Shown here: piece by piece, positions 42,660 through 55,189 of the stretch
How positions within the stretch are numbered: position 1 is the first letter of the stretch
Layout: the number at the start of each line of letters is the position of its first letter
NCBI GenBank assembly: GCA_034231615.1
Contig: CM067322.1
Location: 103,625,587-103,689,586 of the forward strand
Source: Meghimatium bilineatum
Taxonomy: Eukaryota > Mollusca > Gastropoda > Stylommatophora > Philomycidae
Direction: 5' to 3'
Length of the DNA: 64,000 nucleotides
Position numbers and translations under genes: made by a program
The notes under the pieces: generated by a model
Told to the model about the DNA's origin: nothing
The model's database searches: none
The model's input: the letters and a program-made list of their open reading frames with translations, nothing else

Positions 42660-45600
42660 CCAACACAGGTCTTGAGTACATCTTCATACATGTTATGTTT
42701 CAGTACATCTTCATACATGTTATGTTTCAGTACATCTTCATACATGTTATGTTTCAGTACATCTTCATACATGTTATGTTTCAGTACACCTTCATACATG
42801 TTATGTTTCAGTACATCTTCATACATGTTATGTTTCAGTACATCTTCATACATGTTATGTTTCCGTACATCTTCATACATGTTATGTTTCCGTACATCTT
42901 CATACATGTTATGTTTCCGTACATCTTCATACATGTTATGTTTCAGTACATCTTCATACATGTTATGTTTCAGTACATCTTCATACATGTTATGTTTCAG
43001 TACACCTTCATACATGTTATGTTTCAGTACATCTTCATACATGTTATGTTTCAGTACATCTTCATAAATGTTATTTTTCAGTACATCTTCATACATGTTA
43101 TGTTTCAGTACATCTTCATACATGTTATGTTTCAGTACACCTTCATACATGTTATGTTTCAGTACATCTTCATACATGTTATGTTTCAGTACACCTTCAT
43201 ACATGTTATGTTTCAGTACATCTTCATACATGTTATGTTTCAGTACACCTTCATACATGTTATGTTTCAGTACATCTTCATACATGTTATGTTTCAGTAC
43301 ACCTTCATACATGTTATGTTTCCGTACATCTTCATACATGTTATGTTTCCGTACATCTTCATACATGTTATGTTTCCGTACATCTTCATACATGTTATGT
43401 TTCAGTACATCTTCATACATGTTATGTTTCAGTACACCTTCATACATGTTATGTTTCAGTACATCTTCATACATGTTATGTTTCAGTACACCTTCATACA
43501 TGTTATATTTCAGTACATCTTCATACATGTTATGTTTCAGTACATCTTCATACATGTTATGTTTCAGTACATCTTCATACATGTTATGTTTCAGTACATC
43601 TTCATACATGTTATGTTTCAGTACATCTTCATACATGTTATGTTTCAGTACATCTTCATACATGTTATGTTTCAGTACATCTTCATACATGTTATGTTTC
43701 AGTACACCTTCATACATGTTATGTTTCAGTACATCTTCATACATGTTATGTTTCAGTACATCTTCATACATGTTATGTTTCAGTACACCTTCATACATGT
43801 TATGTTTCCGTACATCTTCATACATGTTATGTTTCAGTACATCTTCATACATGTTATGTTTCAGTACATCTTCATACATGTTATGTTTCAGTACATCTTC
43901 ATACATGTTATGTTTCAGTACATCTTCATACATGTTATGTTTCAGTACATCTTCATACATGTTATGTTTCAGTACATCTTCATACATGTTATGTTTCAGT
44001 ACATCTTCATACATGTTATGTTTCAGTACATCTTCATACATGTTATGTTTCAGTACATCTTCATACATGTTATGTTTCAGTACATCTTCATACATGTTAT
44101 GTTTCAGTACATCTTCATACATGTTATGTTTCAGTACATCTTCATACATGTTATGTTTCAGTACATCTTCATACATGTTATGTTTCAGTACATCTTCATA
44201 CATGTTATGTTTCCGTACACCTTCATACATGTTATGTTTCCGTACACCTTCATACATGTTATGTTTCCGTACATCTTCATACATGTTATGTTTCCGTACA
44301 TCTTCATACATGTTATGTTTCCGTACATCTTCATACATGTTATGTTTCCGTACATCTTCATACATGTTATGTTTCCGTACATCTTCATACATGTTATGTT
44401 TCCGTACACCTTCATACATGTTATGTTTCCGTACACCTTCATACATGTTATGTTTCAGTACATCTTCATACATGTTATGTTTCAGTACATCTTCATACAT
44501 GTTATGTTTCAGTACATCTTCATACATGTTATGTTTCAGTACATCTTCATACATGTTATGTTTCAGTACATCTTCATACATGTTATGTTTCAGTACACCT
44601 TCATACATGTTATGTTTCAGTACACCTTCATACATGTTATGTTTCAGTACATCTTCATACATGTTATGTTTCAGTACATCTTCATACATGTTATGTTTCA
44701 GTACACCTTCATACATGTTATGTTTCAGTACACCTTCATACATGTTATGTTTCCGTACATCTTCATACATGTTATGTTTCCGTACATCTTCATACATGTT
44801 ATGTTTCCGTACATCTTCATACATGTTATGTTTCAGTACATCTTCATACATGTTATGTTTCCGTACATCTTCATACATGTTATGTTTCAGTACATCTTCA
44901 TACATGTTATGTTTCAGTACATCTTCATACATGTTATGTTTCAGTACACCTTCATACATGTTATGTTTCAGTACATCTTCATACATGTTATGTTTCCGTA
45001 CATCTTCATACATGTTATGTTTCCGTACATCTTCATACATGTTATGTTTCCGTACATCTTCATACATGTTATGTTTCAGTACATCTTCATACATGTTATG
45101 TTTCAGTACACCTTCATACATGTTATGTTTCAGTACATCTTCATACATGTTATGTTTCAGTACACCTTCATACATGTTATATTTCAGTACATCTTCATAC
45201 ATGTTATGTTTCAGTACATCTTCATACATGTTATGTTTCAGTACATCTTCATACATGTTATGTTTCAGTACATCTTCATACATGTTATGTTTCAGTACAT
45301 CTTCATACATGTTATGTTTCAGTACATCTTCATACATGTTATGTTTCAGTACATCTTCATACATGTTATGTTTCAGTACATCTTCATACATGTTATGTTT
45401 CAGTACATCTTCATACATGTTATGTTTCAGTACATCTTCATACATGTTATGTTTCAGTACACCTTCATACATGTTATGTTTCAGTACATCTTCATACATG
45501 TTATGTTTCAGTACATCTTCATACATGTTATGTTTCAGTACATCTTCATACATGTTATGTTTCAGTACATCTTCATACATGTTATGTTTCAGTACATCTT

Positions 45601-48600
45601 CATACATGTTATGTTTCAGTACACCTTCATACATGTTATGTTTCAGTACATCTTCATACATGTTATGTTTCAGTACATCTTCATACATGTTATGTTTCAG
45701 TACATCTTCATACATGTTATGTTTCAGTACACCTTCATACATGTTATGTTTCAGTACATCTTCATACATGTTATGTTTCAGTACACCTTCATACATGTTA
45801 TGTTTCAGTACATCTTCATACATGTTATGTTTCAGTACATCTTCATACATGTTATGTTTCAGTACACCTTCATACATGTTATGTTTCCGTACATCTTCAT
45901 ACATGTTATGTTTCAGTACATCTTCATACATGTTATGTTTCAGTACATCTTCATACATGTTATGTTTCAGTACATCTTCATACATGTTATGTTTCAGTAC
46001 ATCTTCATACATGTTATGTTTCAGTACATCTTCATACATGTTATGTTTCAGTACATCTTCATACATGTTATGTTACAGTACATCTTCATACATGTTATGT
46101 TTCAGTACATCTTCATACATGTTATGTTTCAGTACATCTTCATACATGTTATGTTTCAGTACATCTTCATACATGTTATGTTTCAGTACATCTTCATACA
46201 TGTTATGTTTCAGTACATCTTCATACATGTTATGTTTCAGTACATCTTCATACATGTTATGTTTCAGTACACCTTCATACATGTTATGTTTCCGTACACC
46301 TTCATACATGTTATGTTTCCGTACATCTTCATACATGTTATGTTTCCGTACATCTTCATACATGTTATGTTTCAGTACACCTTCATACATGTTATGTTTC
46401 AGTACATCTTCATACATGTTATGTTTCAGTACATCTTCATACATGTTATGTTTCAGTACATCTTCATACATGTTATGTTTCAGTACATCTTCATACATGT
46501 TATGTTTCAGTACATCTTCATACATGTTATGTTTCAGTATACCTTCATACATGTTATGTTTCAGTACATCTTCATACATGTTATGTTTCAGTACATCTTC
46601 ATACATGTTATGTTTCAGTACATCTTCATACATGTTATGTTTCAGTACATCTTCATACATGTTATGTTTCAGTACATCTTCATACATGTTATGTTTCAGT
46701 ACATCTTCATACATGTTATGTTTCAGTACATCTTCATACATGTTATGTTTCAGTACATCTTCATACATGTTATGTTTCAGTACATCTTCATACATGTTAT
46801 GTTTCAGTACATCTTCATACATGTTATGTTTCAGTACATCTTCATACATGTTATGTTTCAGTACATCTTCATACATGTTATGTTTCAGTACATCTTCATA
46901 CATGTTATGTTTCAGTACATCTTCATACATGTTATGTTTCAGTACATCTTCATACATGTTATGTTTCAGTACATCTTCATACATGTTATGTTTCAGTACA
47001 TCTTCATACATGTTATGTTTCAGTACATCTTCATACATGTTATGTTTCAGTACATCTTCATACATGTTATGTTTCAGTACATCTTCATACATGTTATGTT
47101 TCAGTACATCTTCATACATGTTATGTTTCAGTACATCTTCATACATGTTATGTTTCAGTACATCTTCATACATGTTATGTTTCAGTACATCTTCATACAT
47201 GTTATGTTTCAGTACATCTTCATACATGTTATGTTTCAGTACATCTTCATACATGTTATGTTTCAGTACATCTTCATACATGTTATGTTTCAGTACATCT
47301 TCATACATGTTATGTTTCAGTACATCTTCATACATGTTATGTTTCAGTACATCTTCATACATGTTATGTTTCAGTACATCTTCATACATGTTATGTTTCA
47401 GTACATCTTCATACATGTTATGTTTCAGTACATCTTCATACATGTTATGTTTCAGTACATCTTCATACATGTTATGTTTCAGTACATCTTCATACATGTT
47501 ATGTTTCAGTACATCTTCATACATGTTATGTTTCAGTACATCTTCATACATGTTATGTTTCAGTACATCTTCATACATGTTATGTTTCAGTACATCTTCA
47601 TACATGTTATGTTTCAGTACACCTTCATACATGTTATGTTTCCGTACATCTTCATACATGTTATGTTTCAGTACACCTTCATACATGTTATGTTTCAGTA
47701 CACCTTCATACATGTTATGTTTCAGTACACCTTCATACATGTTATGTTTCAGTACATCTTCATACATGTTATGTTTCAGTACACCTTCATACATGTTATG
47801 TTTCAGTACATCTTCATACATGTTATGTTTCAGTACATCTTCATACATGTTATGTTTCAGTACACCTTCATACATGTTATGTTTCAGTACACCTTCATAC
47901 ATGTTATGTTTCAGTACACCTTCATACATGTTATGTTTCAGTACATCTTCATACATGTTATGTTTCAGTACATCTTCATACATGTTATGTTTCAGTACAT
48001 CTTCATACATGTTATGTTTCAGTACACCTTCATACATGTTATGTTTCAGTACACCTTCATACATGTTATGTTTCAGTACACCTTCATACATGTTATGTTT
48101 CAGTACACCTTCATACATGTTATGTTTCAGTACATCTTCATACATGTTATGTTTCAGTACATCTTCATACATGTTATGTTTCAGTACACCTTCATACATG
48201 TTATTTTTCAGTACATCTTCATACATGTTATGTTTCAGTACACCTTCATACATGTTATGTTTCAGTACATCTTCATACATGTTATGTTTCAGTACATCTT
48301 CATACATGTTACGTTTCAGTACACCTTCATACATTGTTACGTTTCAGTACACCTTCATACATGTTATGTTTCAGTACACCTTCATACATGTTATGTTTCA
48401 GTACATCTTCATACATGTTATGTTTCAGTACACCTTCATACATGTTATGTTTCAGTACATCTTCATACATGTTATGTTTCAGTACATCTTCATACATGTT
48501 ATGTTTCAGTACACCTTCATACATGTTATGTTTCAGTACATCTTCATACATGTTATGTTTCAGTACATCTTCATACATGTTATGTTTCAGTACACCTTCA

Positions 48601-48945
48601 TACATGTTATGTTTCAGTACATCTTCATACATGTTATGTTTCAGTACATCTTCATACATGTTATGTTTCAGTACACCTTCATACATGTTATGTTTCAGTA
48701 CACCTTCATACATGTTATGTTTCAGTACATCTTCATACATGTTATGTTTCAGTACATCTTCATACATGTTATGTTTCAGTACACCTTCATACATGTTATG
48801 TTTCAGTACATCTTCATACATGTTATGTTTCAGTACATCTTCATACATGTTATGTTTCAGTACATCTTCATACATGTTATGTTTCAGTACATCTTCATAC
48901 ATGTTATGTTTCAGTACATCTTCATACATTGTTACGTTCCAGGAG
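42660..48945. repeat. Giant 27-base minisatellite upstream of the ANCHR-like gene
   Basis: About 230 near-identical units containing TACATGTTATGTTTCAGTAC and ATCTTCA. Two positions vary in a binary way (TTTCAG/TTTCCG and ACATCT/ACACCT). The central 46.56-47.61 kb is homogeneous and the flanks are mixed. A private variant, TTATATTTCAG, occurs at 43507 and 45181, 1674 bases (62 units) apart, marking a block duplication. Frames on both strands stay open for over 1,000 codons because the unit is nine codons long. It ends in two units with an extra T (ACATTGTTACG). Confidence 0.97.
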
Positions 48946-48981
48946 GCGAGACAAAATATGTACATGATGATGTATTTTTAA

Positions 48982-49015
48982 ACACACACACACACTGCTG
49001 CTGCTGCTGCTGCTC
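48982..49015. repeat. (AC)n and (TGC)n microsatellites
   Basis: An ACACAC run of about 14 bases followed by six TGC triplets, just beyond the giant array. Confidence 0.9.
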
Positions 49016-49035
49016 ATATTCGTTATAAAGAGTAC

Positions 49036-49105
49036 TAAGTGATGGTGGCAATATCCTGGTTAAGACATTCACTTTGTACTCTAGATGGTGTATGTCTAAA
49101 TCCAG
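49036..49105 (+). repeat. Possible tRNA-derived SINE head
   Basis: GATGGTGGCAATATCCTGGT TAAGACATTCAC resembles a tRNA A-box region (TGGC---GTGGTTAAGAC). It is followed at about 30 bases by a degenerate TCTAAATCC B box. No closed cloverleaf. Confidence 0.4.
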
Positions 49106-50285
49106 CTAGCGACATCTTGCTTATTAAGTTATTGGTTAGCGAAATCACGGAGATTATCAATTGGAGCTACTGAGTTACACTCTATAAGTGGTACTCTCAG
49201 TGTACAGCTTGCCATTTCATTGAGAGGGATGGGTTACTGATGGGGTGACCTTCGTACAATGTAGTAAATCCTCTACACTTTTTCAACTTAAGTAAAGGTA
49301 TAAGTATAATTTATCTCCAGTAAACTTGAGCATGTGACCAGAAAAGGAGAACTCATTCTTGGCGGAAAACCTGATAGGCTAAGATTATGATGCCCAACTA
49401 CCTAATAGTTGTCAACATGTAACATGTGGACACTGCAACCAGAATTAAATGCCCCACAAAGTCATAAAAAACTTTACAAAAACATGGAAAAAAAAGATAT
49501 TAAAGAGGAGATAAATATTATTCTATAGGACCAAAGGCCCATAATTTTATAATTATCAATTATAGATTTGCAATTCTTAGTTTAGTTATTATGTCACTGT
49601 TACTAAGCAGTGAATGACTCTGAGTATCAGTATCATGAGTACTATAAGTATGCTAATTCTAGGCTATCCATTAGTCCATCATTAATAATTAATGTGTTAA
49701 TTTAAACAAACCTAGTATACTTTACGTGTTATGCTAACGAATATGTATTTCTATATATTTGATCTCACATTTCGTTATTAAAATATTCAAATTAGGCCTA
49801 ACGAGGCTAATGTGTCAGTGTGCAGATGTTCTGTTTCAAAAAGGAGAGATTTCCTTTGTTCTCTAGTCGGTCCCGTTGTTTCGGATTAGTCAGTAAAATA
49901 GTAAACAGATCAGAAGCGCCGTTCTCTTTCGTCAGATAGCCTGCCGAACGCCAATTAATTATAATTTAATTAAAATAATTAGATATAAAAACTATCAGAT
50001 AAATATAATTCTCATCAGAACAAGTTATGTACTAACAATGATCAGCACTTGTGATGCAAGATAGACTAGGTGAAACCAAATGACTCAAAACATAAACACT
50101 GACTCCAACGAAACGAAGCGGAAGTTGCGTTAGACTTTTTAAGTTTCACTAAAAATCATCATCATCAGGTGACATCTTCGCAACGAAGGCTGCAACAGAC
50201 CTCTCAATATTCTCAGTATTCTACTGTGATCTGGCACACCTTTCTGGTGTGTATATTTTTTTCGTATGTATCTGGCAGCCTTCGT
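49106..50285. other. AT-rich unassigned sequence
   Basis: No gene or tandem repeat recognised. If the ANCHR-like gene has a non-coding first exon and a promoter upstream of the giant array, they should be here, but I cannot locate them. Confidence 0.35.
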
Positions 50286-50289
50286 TTTT

Positions 50290-50460
50290 GAATACTGAGA
50301 AATACTGCAACATCCGTCCCCTGTCTCTTGTCTTGATGTGCACTCTGCAAGACTGTAACCTGTCCATCTTGTGATGTTACTCTCCCACTTGTATCTCTGC
50401 CTACATCTTGCTCGCTTCCTCAGATAATGTCTTTAATAAGGTGTCATGACTTTTAATTTT
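50290..50460 (-). pseudogene. LINE 3' end fragment
   Basis: Reverse complement of the kind of sequence at 9400-9545: GTCCCCTGTCTCTTGTCTTG (minus: CAAGACAAGAGACAGGGGAC), CTGTAACCTGTCCATC, ACTCTCCCACTTGTATCT. Same LINE family as 5600-9560, opposite strand. Confidence 0.75.
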
Positions 50461-50879
50461 TAGTAGGCCCCTATATCTATATATTGTCATTTTCACTTGT
50501 GCCCCGTCGTGGATTGGGAAGCGGGGGTAGTTTGAGTTGCTTGTCCTTGGCCATTTGGGTCCCTTTGGCCATGGTTAGCCGGTATCTCGTTAATGTTTCT
50601 GGTCTCCATAGTTGTAGTCCCGGTCTCTAGTTCTGTGACTTCATCACGTCTTGTAGCACGGTCTTCTATTATTGTATGCACGATAGCAAAAATGACTGTT
50701 TGTGTTCGTTCCATTCTTATGAAGTAGCCAACCACCTGATTCATAGAATCAGATTAATGACAATCTCATAGAAACAATCTCATAGAAATCTTGACATCGA
50801 ATCATCTTTATTTATTCAGGATATCTTAATTTCTCCGTCGGTCTCCACCAGAAGGTGGCATGTATAAGTTATTTAGTAG
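50461..50879. other. Unassigned sequence
   Basis: A minus-strand frame at 50493-50744 (MNQVVGYFIRMERTQTVIFA start, then polar, Q/T-rich) has no recognisable domain. It could be retroelement ORF1 debris. Confidence 0.25.
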
Positions 50880-51240
50880 ATCAACGCCTTTGAGATGAAA
50901 TGCTACAGAAAGATACGTAGAATATCATAGAAGGGAAAAAATAGAAACTCAGATATTATAAACACATTGAATATTCCAGAGTGTTGGTTACTAAACACAA
51001 TAACAAAAAGAAAACTACACCTGTTTGGTCATATAAAGAGACACAACTGTTTAGAAAGACAGATAATGGAGGGAAGAGTACCTGAGAAGAGATGAAAGGG
51101 CAGACCAAAAAGACGATGGACTGACGACAAGATAACTTCAATACATCGCTAGAAAATGCAAGCCAGATCGCCCAAGACAGAGAGAGGTTCAGAGAGTTCA
51201 TTGGGAAGACAACGTTCTGGAAAGAATACGTCACATGACA
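50880..51240 (+). pseudogene. LINE C-terminal fragment
   Basis: Plus strand: FEMKCYRKIRRISWKGKKRN, KRKLHLFGHIKRHNCLERQI, then KGRPKRRWTDDKITSIHR, with stops. Typical LINE tail (FEMKCYRKILRISW, LFGHI-R, KRRRGRPRRRW-DDI). Confidence 0.8.
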
Positions 51241-52040
51241 CACATGTTGTTATATATATCATGACTTTTGTTGTAACGTTTAAGAAAGAAATCAGATTTA
51301 CGTATAGACCATGGTCTTGGTTGTGTCTTATGCGATAATAATCATCATGGACTGTGAATACTGAGAAAATATGATGGTGCAGTAGGGAATTACAAAATAA
51401 ACAACAAAGATAACGTAGTAGGTGGGTGCACGATTTTGCACTTGTTAAATAGACTTGAAGACGGCAATGTTCTAATACATCCATCAAAGAGATAGAAATG
51501 ACAGATCTAATCAAATAAAAATGCACTTGTAACAATGAACTATAAAAGTCAGAGTAACATAGATAAGACCTGCCGTGGTCGTGCAGTGTTATCATGCAGA
51601 GAGGCGGTCGCATTAGGCTGTACCAAACAAAATACATTGTTGGGGCGGCATTTCTAAGAAAACCCATTTAATGTAAGTGGTATTTGGAAGACTTGCATCA
51701 TAGTGAGAAAATCTACCACACGGCCCTGAGACCAGTACAAACTTACAAGTACACGTTTTCGCTAACATATCGAATAAATACAAGATAATCAGTCAGTCAC
51801 TTCATCAATACAACATAATCAGTCAGTCACTTCATCAATACAACATAAATGCAACAAGATAATCCGTCGGACATTTTATCAAAGAACAGCACAAGTAGAC
51901 CTACATGTCAAACACTAAACACAAAATATTTAATAAACTAACAATACCACCATTAACATAAATCAATTTTTATGTGGACACGATATTAATTAATTCGCAT
52001 GCAAATTGGCGTAGGTGATCATGTTTCAAAAGGTGATCAT
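51241..52040. other. Unassigned sequence with a short direct repeat
   Basis: Includes two and a half copies of AATACAACATAATCAGTCAG plus TCACTTCATC at 51775-51850. No gene recognised. Confidence 0.4.
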
Positions 52041-52044
52041 GGAT

Positions 52045-52530
52045 CAGTAGGTGATAAAAACTATAGGTAGATTTCAAAAGATAGAAAGGGATGCTAAGCA
52101 AGGTTGTGTAAGGTCACCGGATCTTTTCTTCCTGTATACAGTGTACATTATGCGAAATATAGAAGATATGCCAGGAATAACAGTGGGAACATGGACTAAA
52201 CCAAAAAAAAATCAAAGGGAATTAGAGGCTACAGAGATGTGGTTTCTGAAAAGAATAATGAAAATACCATGGACAGCTAAGAAAACTAATGCAGAGGTTC
52301 TCGCTGATGCTGGCGTAAAAAAAAATATAAATCATATCAAACATTAGGGGCAGACAGTCAAGGTTTCTAGTGCATGTGCTGAGAAGAACACTACTTGAAT
52401 ACTTAATAACCACTGGAAAGATCAAGGGGAGAAGAGATATGGGACGACAATGAGAAAAGTTTCTAGACGGACTAGTATTGTGGCACAGTAGAAGTTCACC
52501 AACCGAGCTTATAGACAACAAGTAAATTCG
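52045..52530 (+). pseudogene. LINE copy with internal deletion
   Basis: The open frame 52051-52347 reads DAKQGCVRSPDLFFLYTVYI, MRNIEDMPGITV (reverse transcriptase motif B region), then jumps directly to LEATEMWFLKRIMKIPWTAK, AEVLADAGVKKN (C-terminal region). The YADD-containing part is absent, so the catalytic centre is deleted but the frame is maintained. Downstream the tail (GRDMGRQ-like) is in other frames. Confidence 0.75.
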
Positions 52531-52734
52531 AGAAGGAAGTCAGAGGATAAATAAAAAATTCTTGAGTCTAACGGGAATACTAATACGGATGTTATATGTT
52601 ATATGTTTGTTGTTACTGAGGATGCTTCAATACCTGTATGGGATGTTCGTTGTTGTTGTAATAGCCCTTTCTCGATTGGTCCGTTCTCAGAGACCTGAGT
52701 ACACAGTTTGAATGTCTTGACAAAATCGCATCTT

Positions 52735-52965
52735 TTTTTTGGAGATGCGGTTAGTCAAGTACGGAAAATCTCATGTACGAGAGTTGCTAGGCGATTTGGT
52801 GCTGTTGAACAGATTGGTTCAATTCCCTTTAGACTCAAGAACTTATAGACAACACATGAGACAGACAATCGTGGAGAAACATGATCGCCTACGCCACTCG
52901 GCATGGCACTTGATTGATCATGTTTCTCCACAACTCTGCATATTGTGCGGTTGACAAGTTCAGTT
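52735..52965 (+). other. Possible transposon debris with a hairpin
   Basis: A frame gives VRKISCTRVARRFGAVEQIG, faintly like the helix-turn-helix start of Tc1 transposases. GTGGAGAAACATGATC (52871-52886) pairs perfectly with GATCATGTTTCTCCAC (52916-52931), forming a 16-bp stem. Confidence 0.35.
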
Positions 52966-52969
52966 GTTG

Positions 52970-53120
52970 AAATTCTCTCATCCCATAATAGCAACACAAC
53001 CAACAGCTATTTCACTTGTATTCTCTCATCCCATAATAGCAACACAACCAACAGCTATTTCACTTGTATTCTCTCATCCCATAATAGCAACACAACCAAC
53101 AGCTATTTCACTTGTATTCC
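52970..53120. repeat. 48-base minisatellite
   Basis: Three copies containing ATTCTCTCATCCCATAATAG, CAACACAACCAACAGCTATT and TCACTTG. Confidence 0.95.
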
Positions 53121-53309
53121 TCTTACCTTGTTTCCCCCGATGGTTTCGGCTGTTACTAGATGTTCAAGTTTTGTTCTTCTCCTAACCTACCAAATCCTTT
53201 CGCGTGGGAGAGGAGGAGGGAGAGAGTGGTTGACAGTTCCCTTTTTTAGATAGGAAATATCATTTAGTACTAAAATAAGTAAAAAGAAGAATGTCCCCTA
53301 CCCTTGAGC

Positions 53310-54075
53310 GGTTATGCCCCCGAACAAGATAACCAAACTCCTCGTAAACTCCCTTAAGCAGCCCCTTCCCTCTAACAAGATAACCAAACGTCTCTTAAAC
53401 TTCCTTAAAAAGTCCCTCACCCTCTCCACCAAAGATAACAAAACTTCTCTTAAACACCCTTAAAAAGTCCCTCCCTCTAACAAGATAACCAAACTTCTCT
53501 TAAACTCCCTTAAAATGTCCCTCCCTCTAACAAGATAACCAAACTTCTCTTAAACACCCTTACAAAGTCCCCCACCCCCTCCACCAAAGATAACTAAACT
53601 TCTCTTAAACACCCTTAAAAAGTCCCTCCCTCTAACAAGATAACCAAACTTCTCTTAAACTCCCTTAAAAAGTCCCTCCCTCTAACAAGATAACCAAACT
53701 TCTCTTAAACTCCCTTAAAAAGTCCCTCCCTCTAACAAGATAACCAAACTTCTCTTAAACACCCTTACAAAGTCCCCCACCCCCTCCACCAAAGATAACT
53801 AAACTTCTCTTAAACACCCTTAAAAAGTCCCTCCCTCTAACAAGATAACCAAACTTCTCTTAAACTCCCTTAAAAAGTCCCTCCCTCTAACAAGATAACC
53901 AAACTTCTCTTAAACTCCCTTAAAAAGTCCCTCCCTCTAACAAGATAACCAAACTTCTCTTAAACACCCTTACAAAGTCCCCCACCCCCTCCACCAAAGA
54001 TAACTAAACTTCTCTTTAACTCCCGTAACAAGTCCCTCCCACCAACAAGATAACCAAACTTCTCCTAAAATCTAA
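53310..54075. repeat. About 46/52-base minisatellite with higher-order structure
   Basis: Units of type CCCTCCCTCTAACAAGATAA and type CCCCCTCCACCAAAGATAAC share ACCAAACTTCTCTTAAAC-CCCTTA. The second type recurs at about 53.57, 53.77 and 53.99 kb. The last two intervals (about 208 bases, four units) are almost identical, so a four-unit higher-order repeat is expanding. Confidence 0.9.
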
Positions 54076-55185
54076 GTAGCTTTTTTTAGAGACCCCCTTT
54101 CCTCCTTTCTTGGCAAATCAAAGTGGTGTCTACGAGCTATTGCATGTCATATAAATACATAAATCTATGGACATTTTGGTGTGTAAATTTCGAACGGACA
54201 TAATTCAACAATTATTTTAGTGTGTCTCTCATTCTTTTAGAAAGCAATGGCTAACTATTGACACTATTTATATTGCCTAGAAATACACTGCAGCCCCCCC
54301 CCCCCAATCCCAAATGCTGGATTTATGGTTACCTCCTGAATAGGATAAGTTACCAATATTTTACCAGATAGCCTACATATTTATTTTTTTTAAAGAAAAG
54401 AAAAACAATTAACCTTTGCGCGTACACTGTTTCCAAAATTTGGAACCATATAACATGAAAAAAAGCACCAGATCACAGTCAAAGCACCAAACTGGCAACA
54501 CTGTTTACGGAAACAAAAATATTACATTCCAAATAATAGGTCTAGGTCTAATTATTTATTCTGTGGCTTTCTTATCTCAGACATTTGACAGATTGTTGAC
54601 TTTTGTTGAACATCAGTAACTGTTGATATTAATCGCATGTCAAGCAGTTTAGATCATGCCGTACGTCATTATAAGCACTCAAGTTCGTCTTGTAAGTACT
54701 AGCAGTTTCACTCAATCATCAGTTAGTAAAGTTAGTTACTAAGTTAGTAGTAGCCCACTTGGACAAAATTTACAACAAGTTAATAGTAAATACATAGTAT
54801 GTACATACATTAGTATACAATTTTAATTTACATGTAATATATATAGTAATACTTAGTATAGGTAGGTACTTGGACAAAATTTCCAAAATAATGCTACATA
54901 ATTACAAATAATATAGTAAATAGTTGAAACTTGGATATTCCTTAAAATTGCAATTCAACGATACCTCAACCAATTCTTGCACGTCAACCCAGAAAAAGTT
55001 ATGATTTTTTTCCCGAATTAATTTGGCATCAAAATACGTGTTTTTTACATAGCAGTTCATCATCATGAGTGGTTATGGCGAGGTTGGATATAGAATTGAG
55101 CGAAGACAGTGGTGCTGTTGCTACAATCACAAGTAGTATGAGCATGGGAATCATGGCAGCAACCAGGGGCAATGACTATGACAAA
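54076..55185. other. AT-rich sequence with dispersed repeat copy B
   Basis: 54225-54365 shares ordered blocks with 16890-17032 (see that entry), plus a C run at 54295-54305. The rest shows TAGTA/TACATA-rich sequence and no gene. Confidence 0.45.
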
Positions 55186-55189
55186 TAGG

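Noticed and set aside
42695-48967. Open frame of about 2,090 codons on the plus strand and over 1,000 codons on the minus strand
   Set aside because: The 27-base unit is exactly nine codons, so stops are absent by periodicity on several frames and both strands. There is no start context, domain or non-repeat coding flank.
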